A DNA stretch of 39,876 bases from Streptomyces sp. A012304 (GTDB taxonomy: Bacteria; Actinomycetota; Actinomycetes; Streptomycetales; Streptomycetaceae): contig NZ_BQUN01000080.1 in the NCBI RefSeq assembly GCF_026008495.1, positions 32,460 to 72,335 of the forward strand, read 5' to 3'. Both the position numbers and the translations under genes were made by a program. The notes under the pieces are model-generated. The model was not told the DNA's origin. It saw only the letters and a program-made list of their open reading frames with translations, and did no database searches. This document shows positions 1 to 11,202 of this stretch, piece after piece. Positions within the stretch are counted from its first letter, which is position 1; the number at the start of each line of letters is the position of its first letter.

Positions 1-1027
1 GCGTTCCTGAGCAGGAGGAACGCGGTCAGTGCGAGGGCGGTGGCGATGGTGAGGACCAGGGCGGTCGTGGTCAGCTGGAGCGGCCAGTAGTGGGACGGCG
101 GGTGGTACGTGGCGTAGAAGCCGGTGGCGTCGAGTTCGGCGTACCGGGCGTCGCAGGCCTCGACGGACAGCGGTCCGCAGCCGGGGTCGGAGATGTGCGC
201 GCCGGTGGAGGTGACCAGGCCCGATTCGACGTGGATGCCGGAGTGGACGTAGCCGGTGGCGAGCGAGGTGACGCGGGTGACGCCCGGCCATAGGTGCGGC
301 ATGGCCAGACCGGCCAGGAACCGTACGGCGGCGGCGAGGCCCAGTGCGAGGACCAGCGCGGGCAGGGTGCGGCGCAGCACCAGGCCGGCGAGGGCGCCGG
401 CGGCGAGGCCGACGAGGACGAAGGCGACCGTGGTGGGGCCGTTGGCGTGCAGGGTCGGGTCGTCGTACCAGCTCTTGGCGGTGTCGATACGGCCCTGGCC
501 CGCCCGCCACGCAAGGTGGTGCAGGGCGACCAGCAGGCTCGTGCCCGCGGTGAGGAGGACGGCGGGCACGGCGAGCTTGGCGGTCAGCCAGCGGATGGGG
601 GAGATGCCCTGGGTCCAGGCGAGCCGGGCGGTGCCGTGCTCCAGCTCGCGGCCGACGAGGGCGGCGCCCGACCAGGCGGCGACGAGGAACGGCAGCGCGT
701 TCAGGGCGAACGTCGTGTACGTGTAGACGTCCTTGTAGCGCAGGATGGCGTCCTGGTCGTAGCGGCAGCGACCGTCCTGGCGGCAGGCGTCGTACTGCCG
801 CCAGCCCTCGGCCGCGGCGTCGGTGAGCGGGCCCCACAGCGCCAGCAGGGCGAGGGCGAGGAGGGCCACGAGGCCGGTCCACAGCACAAAGGCGGGGCGG
901 TGGAGGCGGTACAGCCAGCGGAGGAGGTGCGGGGCGGGGGTGCGGCCGGGGGTTCCGGTGCCTTTGGTGGGCTTGGTGGCCTTGGGGGCTTTGGGAGCTT
1001 CGGGGGCGGTGGGGGAGGCCGTGGGGG

Positions 1028-1031
<4 letters not shown>
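1..1031 (-). CDS. ABC transporter permease, partial (3' end outside window)
   Basis: This is the membrane subunit of an ABC-2 type exporter, truncated by the window edge after about 343 codons. It begins with a Pro/Ala/Lys/Thr-rich cytoplasmic tail of about 45 residues, followed by several hydrophobic segments. Between the second and third of these is the charged patch GRELEHGTARLAWTQG, typical of the actinobacterial permeases that pair with YtrA-type operons. A long extracytoplasmic loop contains a pair of cysteines. Its ATG overlaps the TGA of the upstream ATPase gene by four bases, so the two are almost certainly translationally coupled and form one transporter. The exported substrate cannot be read from sequence. 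Related operons are often induced by cell-envelope-active compounds. Confidence 0.85.
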
Positions 1032-2007
<976 letters not shown>

Positions 2008-2011
<4 letters not shown>

Positions 2012-2499
2012 GAGAGGTCCCCCTGGGAGTGCTTGACGTGGTCGGTGGTCTGCTGTTCGGCGTGGCCGGTCTTGGTGGTCTGCTGCTGGGCTCGGCCGGG
2101 GTCGTCGGTGTGCGGGTCGGCCTGGCCGGTGAAGTGCTTGTCCAGGACGGAGGTGAAGAGCGCGGCCACGTCGTCCCGGTCCAGGCCGGCCTCGCGGGCC
2201 CGGTGGGCCCAGCCGTCGAGTTCGGCGCGCAGGGGAGAGTCGGCCGGGGCGGTGCTCAGCCCGCGCCGTACGAAGGTGCCGAGCCCGCGCCGGGCCTCGA
2301 CGAGCCCGTCGCGTTCCAGCTCGCGGTAGGCCTTCAGCACGGTGTTCGGGTTGATGGCGGTCGCCTCGACGACCTCGCGGGCCGTCGGGAGCTTGTCGCC
2401 GGGCCGCAGCATGCCCAGGCGCAGGGCCTGTTTCGTCTGCTGGACGATCTGGACGTAGGTGGCCACGCCGCTGTGCCGGTCGATGCGGTACTCGACCAC
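2008..2499 (-). CDS. GntR-family transcriptional repressor, YtrA subfamily
   Basis: This is a 163-residue regulator with an N-terminal winged helix. The recognition-helix region includes TAREVVEATAINPNTVLKAY, followed by a short C-terminal dimerisation part and no large ligand-binding domain, which is the YtrA layout. The GTG at 2499 is chosen because an in-frame stop lies only six codons upstream and MVEYRID is the usual N-terminus of this family. It is the first gene of the ABC exporter operon. An almost perfect 20-bp inverted repeat begins two bases upstream of the start codon, so repressor binding would block its own promoter and ribosome entry. The C-terminal tail is Gln/Thr/His-rich and probably disordered. 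Confidence 0.9.
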
Positions 2500-2500
2500 C

Positions 2501-2546
2501 CTTCCACCAGCCTTTCACTAATTGAGTAGTGAAAGGGTGGTGGAAG
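2501..2546. promoter_or_regulatory. Operator: 20-bp inverted repeat at the YtrA-type repressor start
   Basis: The left arm CTTCCACCAGCCTTTCACTA (2501-2520) and right arm TAGTGAAAGGGTGGTGGAAG (2527-2546) pair at 19 of 20 positions around a 6-base centre, ATTGAG. The inner CACTA...TAGTG core resembles operators of YtrA-type GntR proteins. The left arm also contains the repressor gene's purine-rich ribosome-binding region. The site lies between divergent operons and could influence both. Confidence 0.8.
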
Positions 2547-2776
2547 GGTGCCGGGTACGTCAAGCGGAACGCCCGCACCGACGGTTGGCCTCCGCACCGG
2601 CGGCGCAGCTCCCGTTACCCGTAACCGCGGCCCGCGCACCCGTGGCGCAGCCCGTGCACCCACGAGCCAGCCCCCGTACCAGCGACGCAACCTCCGCCCG
2701 GGCTGCGGCCCGGCCTCGCGGAAAACTGGTGGGCCGGATCGTGAACCGTTCGGCGGGGCTCGTCCGATGAGGGGAT

Positions 2777-3319
2777 GTGAGCGAAACGAGAAGCGACGGG
2801 GAGCTGCTGCGGGCCATCGCGGCGGACGGGGACCGTCATGCCTTCGAGGAGCTGTACCGGCGGTACGCGCCGTGGCTGACGGCGCGCATGCGCAGCCGCT
2901 GCGCCGACGCCGGGATAGTCGACGACGTCGTGCAGGAGACGTTCCTCGCGGTGTGGCGGGGCAGCGCCCGCTACCGCGAGGAGGGCGACGTGGCCGGCTG
3001 GCTCTGGCGCATCGGCGCCCGCCGGCTGGTCGACGCCATCCGGGGAGACGGCGCGCGCGGCCGCCTGCGCCAGGCGCTGGCGCGGCTGCGCCACAGAGAC
3101 GAGGCCTCCGCGGAGGAACGTGTCCTCACGGGCGTGGAGCACGGCGATCTGGCCGGGGCCCTCACCCGCCTCTCCCCGGAGCTGCGGGCGGTCCTCCAGG
3201 CCACCGTCATCGACGGGCTCACCACCCGGGAGGCGGCCGTCCTGCTCGGCATCCCCCCGGGCACGGTCAAGACGCGGGCCCAGCGGGCCCGCAAGCAACT
3301 GCGGGAGGCGCTGGCATGA
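2777..3319 (+). CDS. ECF-type RNA polymerase sigma factor
   Basis: This 180-residue group-4 sigma factor has region 2 near residues 20-85 (FEELYRRYAPWL and VDDVVQETFLAVWRG) and region 4 near residues 120-178 (TTREAAVLLGIPPGTVKTRA, the -35-reading helix-turn-helix). The GTG start is preceded by AGGGG. The stop overlaps the next start (ATGA), which encodes a membrane anti-sigma factor, the classic autoregulated pairing. Weak ECF-like promoter candidates lie upstream: GGAAAAC at 2720 with CGTG at 2740, and TGAAC at 2742 with CGTC at 2761. Neither has ideal spacing. The downstream ABC exporter is the probable principal target. Confidence 0.93.
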   Translation: MSETRSDGELLRAIAADGDRHAFEELYRRYAPWLTARMRSRCADAGIVDDVVQETFLAVWRGSARYREEGDVAGWLWRIGARRLVDAIRGDGARGRLRQALARLRHRDEASAEERVLTGVEHGDLAGALTRLSPELRAVLQATVIDGLTTREAAVLLGIPPGTVKTRAQRARKQLREALA

Positions 3320-4152
3320 CGTGGCACGTGGCAGAAGAGGATCTGCGCGCGTACGCGCGAGGTGAGCTGGCGGCGCCGCTGCTGTGGTCCGCCGACACCC
3401 ACCTCACCGGATGCGCCCAGTGCCGGACGCGGCTCGCGTCGGCCGTCGACCCGGTCGCGCTGGACGCCGGCTGGCAGCGGCTGGACGCCGAGCTGGACGC
3501 GCCGCGGCCGGGAGTCGTCGAGCGGCTGCTGGTGCGGCTCGGCCTGGCCGACCACACCGCGCGGCTGCTCGCGGCGACACCGGTGCTGCGCCGCTCCTGG
3601 CTGCTGTCGGTGGTGTCGCTCCTGGTCATGACGGTGCTGATGGTGCACCTGGCGGACCGTCCCGCCCTGTTCCTGGCGCTCGCCCCGCTGCTGCCGCTCG
3701 CGGGTGTGGCCCTGTCCTACGGACCGGCCGTCGACCCGACCTACGAGATGGCCGCCGTCGCCCCGCTGCACGGCTTCCGGCTGCTGATGATCCGGACGGT
3801 CGCGGTGCTCACCGCGGGGCTGGCGTTCAACGGCCTGGCGACCCTCGCCCTGCCCGCGTACGGACTGCTGGCCCTGACCTGGCTGCTGCCGGCGCTCGCC
3901 CTCACGGCGACGGGCCTGGTGCTGACCCCCAGGCTCGGCCCGGTCCTCGCGCCCACCGTGGTGGGCGGCGCCTGGCTGACGCTGCTGGCGGTGGCCCAGA
4001 CACGGCACCAGGAGACCCTCGCCCCGTTCACGGCGGCCGGACAGTCGGCCGCCGCGGCCGTCACGGTCCTCGCGACCGTCCTGCTCTACCAGACCAGAGA
4101 CCGCTTCGACGCACGTCCCCTCACCGGCTTCCCGGACGGGGGCGAGCGATGA
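3316..4152 (+). CDS. Membrane anti-sigma factor with HxxxCxxC zinc motif
   Basis: This 278-residue protein carries a short N-terminal cytoplasmic domain with His29-x3-Cys33-x2-Cys36 (HLTGCAQC), the signature of zinc-associated anti-sigma (ZAS) proteins that clamp ECF sigma factors. The rest, from about residue 90, contains about six hydrophobic segments and almost no extracytoplasmic domain, which is more membrane-embedded than the usual single-pass anti-sigma. It overlaps the sigma gene by four bases and is followed 52 bases later by the ABC ATPase gene. Its polytopic form suggests that it may sense a membrane perturbation or the transporter itself (inference). Confidence 0.85.
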   Translation: MTWHVAEEDLRAYARGELAAPLLWSADTHLTGCAQCRTRLASAVDPVALDAGWQRLDAELDAPRPGVVERLLVRLGLADHTARLLAATPVLRRSWLLSVVSLLVMTVLMVHLADRPALFLALAPLLPLAGVALSYGPAVDPTYEMAAVAPLHGFRLLMIRTVAVLTAGLAFNGLATLALPAYGLLALTWLLPALALTATGLVLTPRLGPVLAPTVVGGAWLTLLAVAQTRHQETLAPFTAAGQSAAAAVTVLATVLLYQTRDRFDARPLTGFPDGGER

Positions 4153-4204
4153 CACCGCCCGCCGCCGCCCCCGTCCCCACCACCCTGACTTCCAGGAGCC
4201 ACCC

Positions 4205-4208
<4 letters not shown>
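4149..4208 (+). CDS. Possible 19-residue coupling ORF
   Basis: A 20-codon frame starting ATGACACCGCCC is linked by ATGA overlaps to both the anti-sigma stop (4150-4152) and the ABC ATPase start (4205). Its product is a Pro/Ala/Thr/Ser-rich peptide without a recognisable domain. It contains the ATPase gene's AGGAG ribosome-binding site. It may serve only to carry ribosomes through the gap and keep the operon translationally coupled, or it may be fortuitous. Confidence 0.3.
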
Positions 4209-5070
<862 letters not shown>

Positions 5071-5074
<4 letters not shown>

Positions 5075-6618
5075 GCACCCCGGTGACCCCGGTCATGGAC
5101 CCCGCCACCACGCTCGACGAGCCGCCGCGCGAGCCCCGCCGCTTCGGCGCCGTCCTCGCCCTGGCCCGCTTCGAGACCCGCGAACTGTTCCTGCAGATCC
5201 CGATCCTGTTCTTCCTCGTCCTCTACATCGGCCTCGCCGCCTGGGGCCTGCTGAACGGCGAGGACGGCATGGCCGACTACCCGATCCTGCACAGAACCGA
5301 CCGCGACACCCAGCCGGGCCCCCTGCTCACCGCGATCGCCCTGCTGGTCTGTGTCAACGCGGCCGCCCTGCGCGCGCGGAAGAACGGCACGGTCCACCAG
5401 TTCGACGTCCTGGCCATGGAGCCCTGGCGGCGCACGGTCGCCCATGTGCTCTCGGTGGTCCCGTTCGTGGTCCTCACCGCGCTCGTCGTCACCGTCGAGT
5501 TCACCGGGCAGGCGCTCAAGCCGGGGGCGATCGGGCACGGTTCGATCGGTGAGCTGGCCGTGGGCCCCCTGACCGTGCTGCTGGCGGGGGTGGTGGGCGT
5601 GCTGCTGGCCCGCCTCGTGCCCTCGCCCTTCGCGCCCATGCTGTTCGTGGTGGCCGCCTACCTGCTCGTCATGGTGGCGTCGTCGGTCGAGGCCGAGGGC
5701 GTGTGGGTGGGCCGGCTCTCCCCGGTCCTCTTCTCGGAGAACTCCGGCGGTGACCCGGTCCCCTCCGACCTCCTGGGCCGCCCGGCCGCCTGGCACGCGA
5801 TCTATCTGGTGGGCCTGTGCGCGCTGGTGATCTGCTCGGCGCTGCTCCTGTCCGGCGGCCGGACGCTCGGCGTCAAGGTGGCGACCGCCCTCGCCGTCGC
5901 GACGACCGCGGCCGGCGCGATCGGCCAGATCCCGCAGGACACGGCGGCTCTGGAGGCGGCGCGGGAGACGGCGTCCACGGCACCGCAGAAGGTCCAGTCG
6001 TGCACCACGATCGACGGGTCCACGTACTGCTCGTTCCCCGAGTGGACCGTGGTGCGCGACGACTGGGCGGAGGTCGTCGCCCGTGTCCGGTCCGCCGCGG
6101 GCGGCACCGCCGCCGACGCCCGGCTGACGGTCCGCCAGCGCATCGACACCAGCGGCGGCATCGAGGTCGACTCCACCCTGACCCCGTCCGACACCCCCGG
6201 TGAGGTGACGGTCGGCACCCGCTGGGGCGGCAACCGCGTCCCCGAGTTCGCGGTCGGCGCCGCCACCGTCCTGGTGACGGGCACGGAGGACGACGGCGAA
6301 GGCATGTGCGACGCCCGCCCGGTGACGATCATGTGGCTGGTCCTGGGCACCGACCCCACCCCGTGGGCCACCTTCCGGACCCTCCGCCTGGACGACAGCA
6401 CCAGCGGCTCCGGAGTGGTCCTCTCCCCGACCAACCCCCTGTCCCTGTCCGAGGAGCAGACCGCGGTGGTCAGTGAACTGCTCTCCCGGCCGCGCGCCGA
6501 GGTCACCGCGAAGGTCAAGGCCCACTGGGCGGAACTGACCTCGCCGCACACCTCGACGGCGCAGGCGGCGAAGCTGCTGGGGGTCGCGGTGCCGGAGGGA
6601 GCGGAACCGTGCGAGTAG
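5071..6618 (+). CDS. ABC-2 type permease with large extracytoplasmic C-terminal domain
   Basis: This 515-residue membrane protein has about six to seven hydrophobic segments in the first ~300 residues (for example IPILFFLVLYIGLAAWGLL and PFVVLTALVVTVEF). A hydrophilic domain of about 210 residues follows, predicted outside the cell. That domain has two nearby cysteines (QSCTTIDGSTYC) and two more towards the end, consistent with disulfides. No close match to a named domain is recognised. It overlaps the ATPase gene by four bases and the following membrane protein gene by ten. The soluble domain may be a substrate-binding or sensing module, or hold the cargo for export (inference). Confidence 0.8.
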
Positions 6619-7325
6619 GCCAGATCCCCTCCGCCGGGACGGGCCGGGCGCCTGTCACCGCCGTCCTGCTCCGCTCCCTCCTCCCGCGCGTCTGGCGCAT
6701 CCTGCCCTGGAAGGCGTTGGCCGCGGCGGGCGGGCTGGGGCTGCTGCTCGCCGGCAGCGCGCGTTGGACGGAACAGGCGCCGGGCGAGGACTCGGGACTC
6801 GTCCTGCTGCGGCTCACCGCACTGACCGGCGCCCTCGGCCTGGCCTACGTGCTGGACGACCCCGCCCGGCACACCACCGTCACCTCCCCCCTCGGCCGCC
6901 CGCTCCGCACCGGCCTGCGCCTGGCCCTCGTCGCTCCGCTCGCGGCACTGTGGTGGACGGCGGCCCTGCTCCTCCTGCCCGACGCGACCCGCCCACCCCT
7001 CGGCCGGACCACCCTGGAGGCCGCCGCCATGGCCACCTGCGCCCTGGCCCTGGCGACCGTCACCGTCCGCTTCACGGACGGACCGAAGGCGGGCAGGCCG
7101 GCGGCGATCTGGCTGGGCGTCGCGGCGGCGCTGGCCGCCCTGATCCCCGACCGCTGGGGCCTGACGGCGGCCCCATGGGACCCCTGGGGCGAGGCGACCC
7201 AGCTCAGATGGGCTGTGGTGCTGGGCGTGACGACGCTGGCGAGCATGGCCTGCACGGCGGAGCCGCTGCGGCGCAGATCCGGCATGCGCGGGTGGTTCGG
7301 GGCGTATCCAGCCCAGTGCGGGTGA
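6609..7325 (+). CDS. Integral membrane protein, probable second permease subunit
   Basis: This 238-residue protein, started at the GTG inside the last codons of the preceding gene, contains about five hydrophobic segments: LAAAGGLGLLLAGS, LLRLTALTGALGLAYVL, LALVAPLAALWWTAALLLL, an ATCALALATVTV segment, and a C-terminal one. It has no recognisable enzyme motif. The overlap with the upstream permease and the ABC context suggest that it completes the exporter's membrane part. The gene ends the sigma-led operon; no strong terminator lies immediately after it, the nearest being the hairpin at 7647-7681. Confidence 0.72.
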   Translation: MRVGQIPSAGTGRAPVTAVLLRSLLPRVWRILPWKALAAAGGLGLLLAGSARWTEQAPGEDSGLVLLRLTALTGALGLAYVLDDPARHTTVTSPLGRPLRTGLRLALVAPLAALWWTAALLLLPDATRPPLGRTTLEAAAMATCALALATVTVRFTDGPKAGRPAAIWLGVAAALAALIPDRWGLTAAPWDPWGEATQLRWAVVLGVTTLASMACTAEPLRRRSGMRGWFGAYPAQCG

Positions 7326-7361
7326 GCGCGGCCCGTCCGGCGTCCAAGACGAGGCCCGTCC

Positions 7362-7619
7362 ATGGCCGACGCGAGTAGCGCGGACAACTCGACGAGCAAC
7401 GGACCGCCCCCTGCGGGGCTTGCCGGGCCGTCTCCGGCGGCGATCCTGCTGGCGCTCACAGCGGGCGCCTCCATCGCCGGCATCCTCGGCACGCTCCTGT
7501 CGGTGCCGCTGACGGCGGCGGCGTTCGGCGTGCTGTCGGAGCTGCGCTCCCGGTACTGCGACGGCGCGGACCGGGCCGAACCCGCGCGGCCGAAGGAGAT
7601 CGCCGGAACGGCGGGATGA
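7362..7619 (+). pseudogene. C-terminal remnant of an AI-2E family permease
   Basis: The 85-codon frame contains a single hydrophobic block of about 40 residues (AAILLALTAGASIAGILGTL followed by LSVPLTAAAFGVL). This matches, from family knowledge, the last two membrane segments of AI-2E/YdiK-type permeases, where the motif G-x-L-x-A/S-V-P-L is conserved just before the C-terminus. A full-length member has about 350-400 residues, so roughly four fifths is missing. The N-terminal 25 residues are low-complexity Ser/Asn/Pro and do not belong to the family. It is most likely the stump left by a deletion; a translated small membrane protein cannot be ruled out. Confidence 0.5.
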
Positions 7620-7646
7620 CCGCCGGCGCCCGTCGGCCGCCAAAGG

Positions 7647-7681
7647 GGGGAACCCCAGCCGACGTGCGGCTGGGGTTCCCC
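7647..7681. terminator. Strong hairpin terminator between converging genes
   Basis: GGGGAACCCCAGCCG (7647-7661) and CGGCTGGGGTTCCCC (7667-7681) form a perfect 15-bp stem with a 5-base loop. It lies between the plus-strand operon and the end of the minus-strand GH62 gene, and probably stops transcription from both sides. Confidence 0.85.
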
Positions 7682-7703
7682 TGGGTGGTGCGTGTCGGGC
7701 GGA

Positions 7704-9238
<1,535 letters not shown>

Positions 9239-9338
9239 GGTCGTAGTATCGAGCAAGTGGATAATAAAGATCCGGCCACCGGCGTCAATACTTCTCACAG
9301 AAATCACGAGCCGGAGAATTCACGAGCCGGAAAGGGGC

Positions 9339-10008
9339 CTAGGCGGTTTCGCTTGGATCAGCGGGCGGACCAGGGGAAATGCCAGCGATGTGGAGTCCGG
9401 CCAGGTAGATCGTGGCGGTCTTCTCGTAGCGGGTGGCGATGCCGCGCCACTGCTTGAGGCGGTTGATGCAGCGCTCGACGGTGTTGCGCTGCTTGTAAGT
9501 CTCGCGGTCGAAGGCCGGTGGCCTGCCGCCTCGTCGCAGCCGGTGGCCGCGCTGATCCGCCGGGACCGGGATCACGGCCCGGATGCCGCGCTTGCGCAGG
9601 TGGTCGCGGATCGCACGGGACGAATATGCCTTGTCCGCCAGGACCACGTCCGGCCTGGTGCGCGGTCGGCCACGTCGCCGGGGAACGCCCAGCCGGGCCA
9701 TCACGTCGGTGAAGGCCGGTGGCCTGACCGGCTGTGAGAAGGAACGAACGCGAGAGGTCGGCAGCGGGCATCGGCCGCGAGGTGGATCCTGGCCGTCAGC
9801 ACACCACGGGACCGCCGATGGCGTGGTCGGCCGGTTCGCCGGCTGGGGCCCCTTTTTGCGGGCTCCGGCCGCGTGCTGGTGAACTCGCACGATCGTGGAG
9901 TCCACGGAAACGGCCCAGGCCTGACGGCGACCGCCTCCCGCTGGGCCCGGGGGCGGCAGCCTCCAGAACGACCGCACCGACACCGCCCACCGGGAAGCCG
10001 CCGCTCAC
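9339..10008 (-). pseudogene. Degenerate IS5-family transposase
   Basis: The sequence encodes recognisable DDE transposase pieces in different frames. SVDSTIVRVHQHAAGARKKG (around 9880) carries the first catalytic Asp. VVLADKAYSSRAIRDHLRKR (around 9600-9660) carries the second Asp region. YKQRNTVERCINRLKQWRGI (around 9440-9500) includes the catalytic Glu. Between the first and second blocks the frame changes at least twice: the piece APAGEPADHAIGG sits in another frame, and LLTAGQATG in a third. Internal sequence is also missing. The N-terminal helix-turn-helix part is absent and no clear terminal inverted repeats were found. It is an inactive IS relic between the GH62 gene and mshD. Confidence 0.85.
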
Positions 10009-10033
10009 CGCAGCCCGCCCGAGCGGCGCGGCC

Positions 10034-10963
10034 TCACGTCTCGGTGCGGTACATCAGGTCCGCCTCGTGCGTGACGAACCCCAGCCGCTCGTACACCGAC
10101 ACCGCCGCCTTGTTGTCGGCATCGACATACAGCATCGCCGTCGGCAGGCCCTGCGCCGCGAGATGCCGCAGGCCGATCGTGGTGAGGGACTTGCCGAGGC
10201 CGCCGCCCTGCGCGTCGGGGGAGACACCGAGGACGTAGACCTCGCCGAGTCCTTCCTCGGCGTGGACCTTGGTCCAGTGGAAGCCGATGAGCCGGTCCTC
10301 GTGGAAGGCGAGGAAGAAGCCGGCGGGGTCGAACCAGGGCTCGGCCTTGCGGTCGTCGAGGTCACGCTGGGTGAGGGAGCCCTGTTCGGGATGGTGGGCG
10401 AAGGCGGCGGCGTTGACGGCGAGCCAGGAGCCGTCGTCCTGGCCGGGAACGAAGGCGCGGACGGTCACGCCCTCGGGCAGCACCGGATCGGGCAGGTCGA
10501 GGTCGGTCAAAGGGCGCCGCATCTGCCGCAGTTCGCGGAACAGGGTCAGGCCGAGGACCTGGGCGAGGTGCCGGGCCGCGGAGTGACCGCCGTGGGCCCA
10601 GACGCGCAACCGCTTGCCGGAGGCGGCGAGCAGGGCCGAGCCGAGCGCACGGCCGTGCCCGTGCCCGCGGAACAGGGGGTGGATGACGAGTTCGGCGGCC
10701 GGTGCCTCGACGGGGTCGGTGTCCTCCAGTTGGGCGTAACCGACGAGTTCGCCGCCGCCGACGGTGAGCAGCAGATGGGCCACGCCCTCGCGGGCGCCAC
10801 CGCGCAACTGGAGGCGGCCCTGTTCGGACACCGCCTGCTGGCCGTCGTTCCGCGCGGCGTCCGCGAGCAGTTCGAGGACGGCCTCGGTCTGTTCGGGGGA
10901 GAGCGCGGAGTAGGTCTCGATGGATCGGGAGCCGTGGGTCCGTGCGGTGTCGTCGCTGGTCAT
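10034..10963 (-). CDS. mshD: Mycothiol synthase (acetyl-CoA:Cys-GlcN-Ins acetyltransferase)
   Basis: This 309-residue tandem GNAT protein catalyses the last step of mycothiol synthesis, acetylating the cysteine amine of Cys-GlcN-inositol. The N-terminal GNAT half spans about residues 15-150 (AAELVIHPLFRGHGHGRALG). The C-terminal, catalytically active half spans about residues 155-305 and shows VYVLGVSPDAQGGGLGKSLT (acetyl-CoA pyrophosphate-binding loop) and LYVDADNKAAVSVYERLGF. Length and both signatures match actinobacterial MshD. The ATG at 10963 is preferred because TACCCT lies seven bases upstream, suggesting a leaderless mRNA; no Shine-Dalgarno is visible. It lies in the same neighbourhood as glnR and the sseA/sseC genes, as in mycobacteria. 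Confidence 0.95.
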   Translation of the reverse strand: MTSDDTARTHGSRSIETYSALSPEQTEAVLELLADAARNDGQQAVSEQGRLQLRGGAREGVAHLLLTVGGGELVGYAQLEDTDPVEAPAAELVIHPLFRGHGHGRALGSALLAASGKRLRVWAHGGHSAARHLAQVLGLTLFRELRQMRRPLTDLDLPDPVLPEGVTVRAFVPGQDDGSWLAVNAAAFAHHPEQGSLTQRDLDDRKAEPWFDPAGFFLAFHEDRLIGFHWTKVHAEEGLGEVYVLGVSPDAQGGGLGKSLTTIGLRHLAAQGLPTAMLYVDADNKAAVSVYERLGFVTHEADLMYRTET

Positions 10964-10970
10964 GCGTATG

Positions 10971-10976
10971 AGGGTA
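10971..10976 (-). promoter_or_regulatory. Probable -10 element, leaderless mshD
   Basis: TACCCT on the minus strand lies 7 bases before the mshD ATG. Transcription would start at or next to the initiation codon. Confidence 0.5.
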
Positions 10977-11202
10977 AGGGGCGGGCCGCGCAAAGTGGCG
11001 GCACGGGAAGGGCGCCCCGACACCGGAGCGGAAAGGAAGGCGAAAGGCAAAGGTGAGGGCAAAGGGAAACCAGGATGTAACCATGAACCCCCTGTCGCGC
11101 TACGCGCGTTGACTCTAGGCTGCCGCCCGACGGGGCCACTCATCTCACACGCCTCTCAGGGCCGGTCCCGGCCCGGAGGACGCCGACACCACAGGGGGGC
11201 GC

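Noticed and set aside
2720..2765. ECF-type autoregulatory promoter for the sigma gene
   Set aside because: Two candidates exist (GGAAAAC/CGTG and TGAAC/CGTC), but the spacers are shorter than usual and I cannot choose between them.
11040..11100. Possible PHO box (GGTTCATGGTTA-like on the minus strand) upstream of the 5'-nucleotidase
   Set aside because: Only one GTTCA-type unit is present; the expected second 11-base unit does not match.
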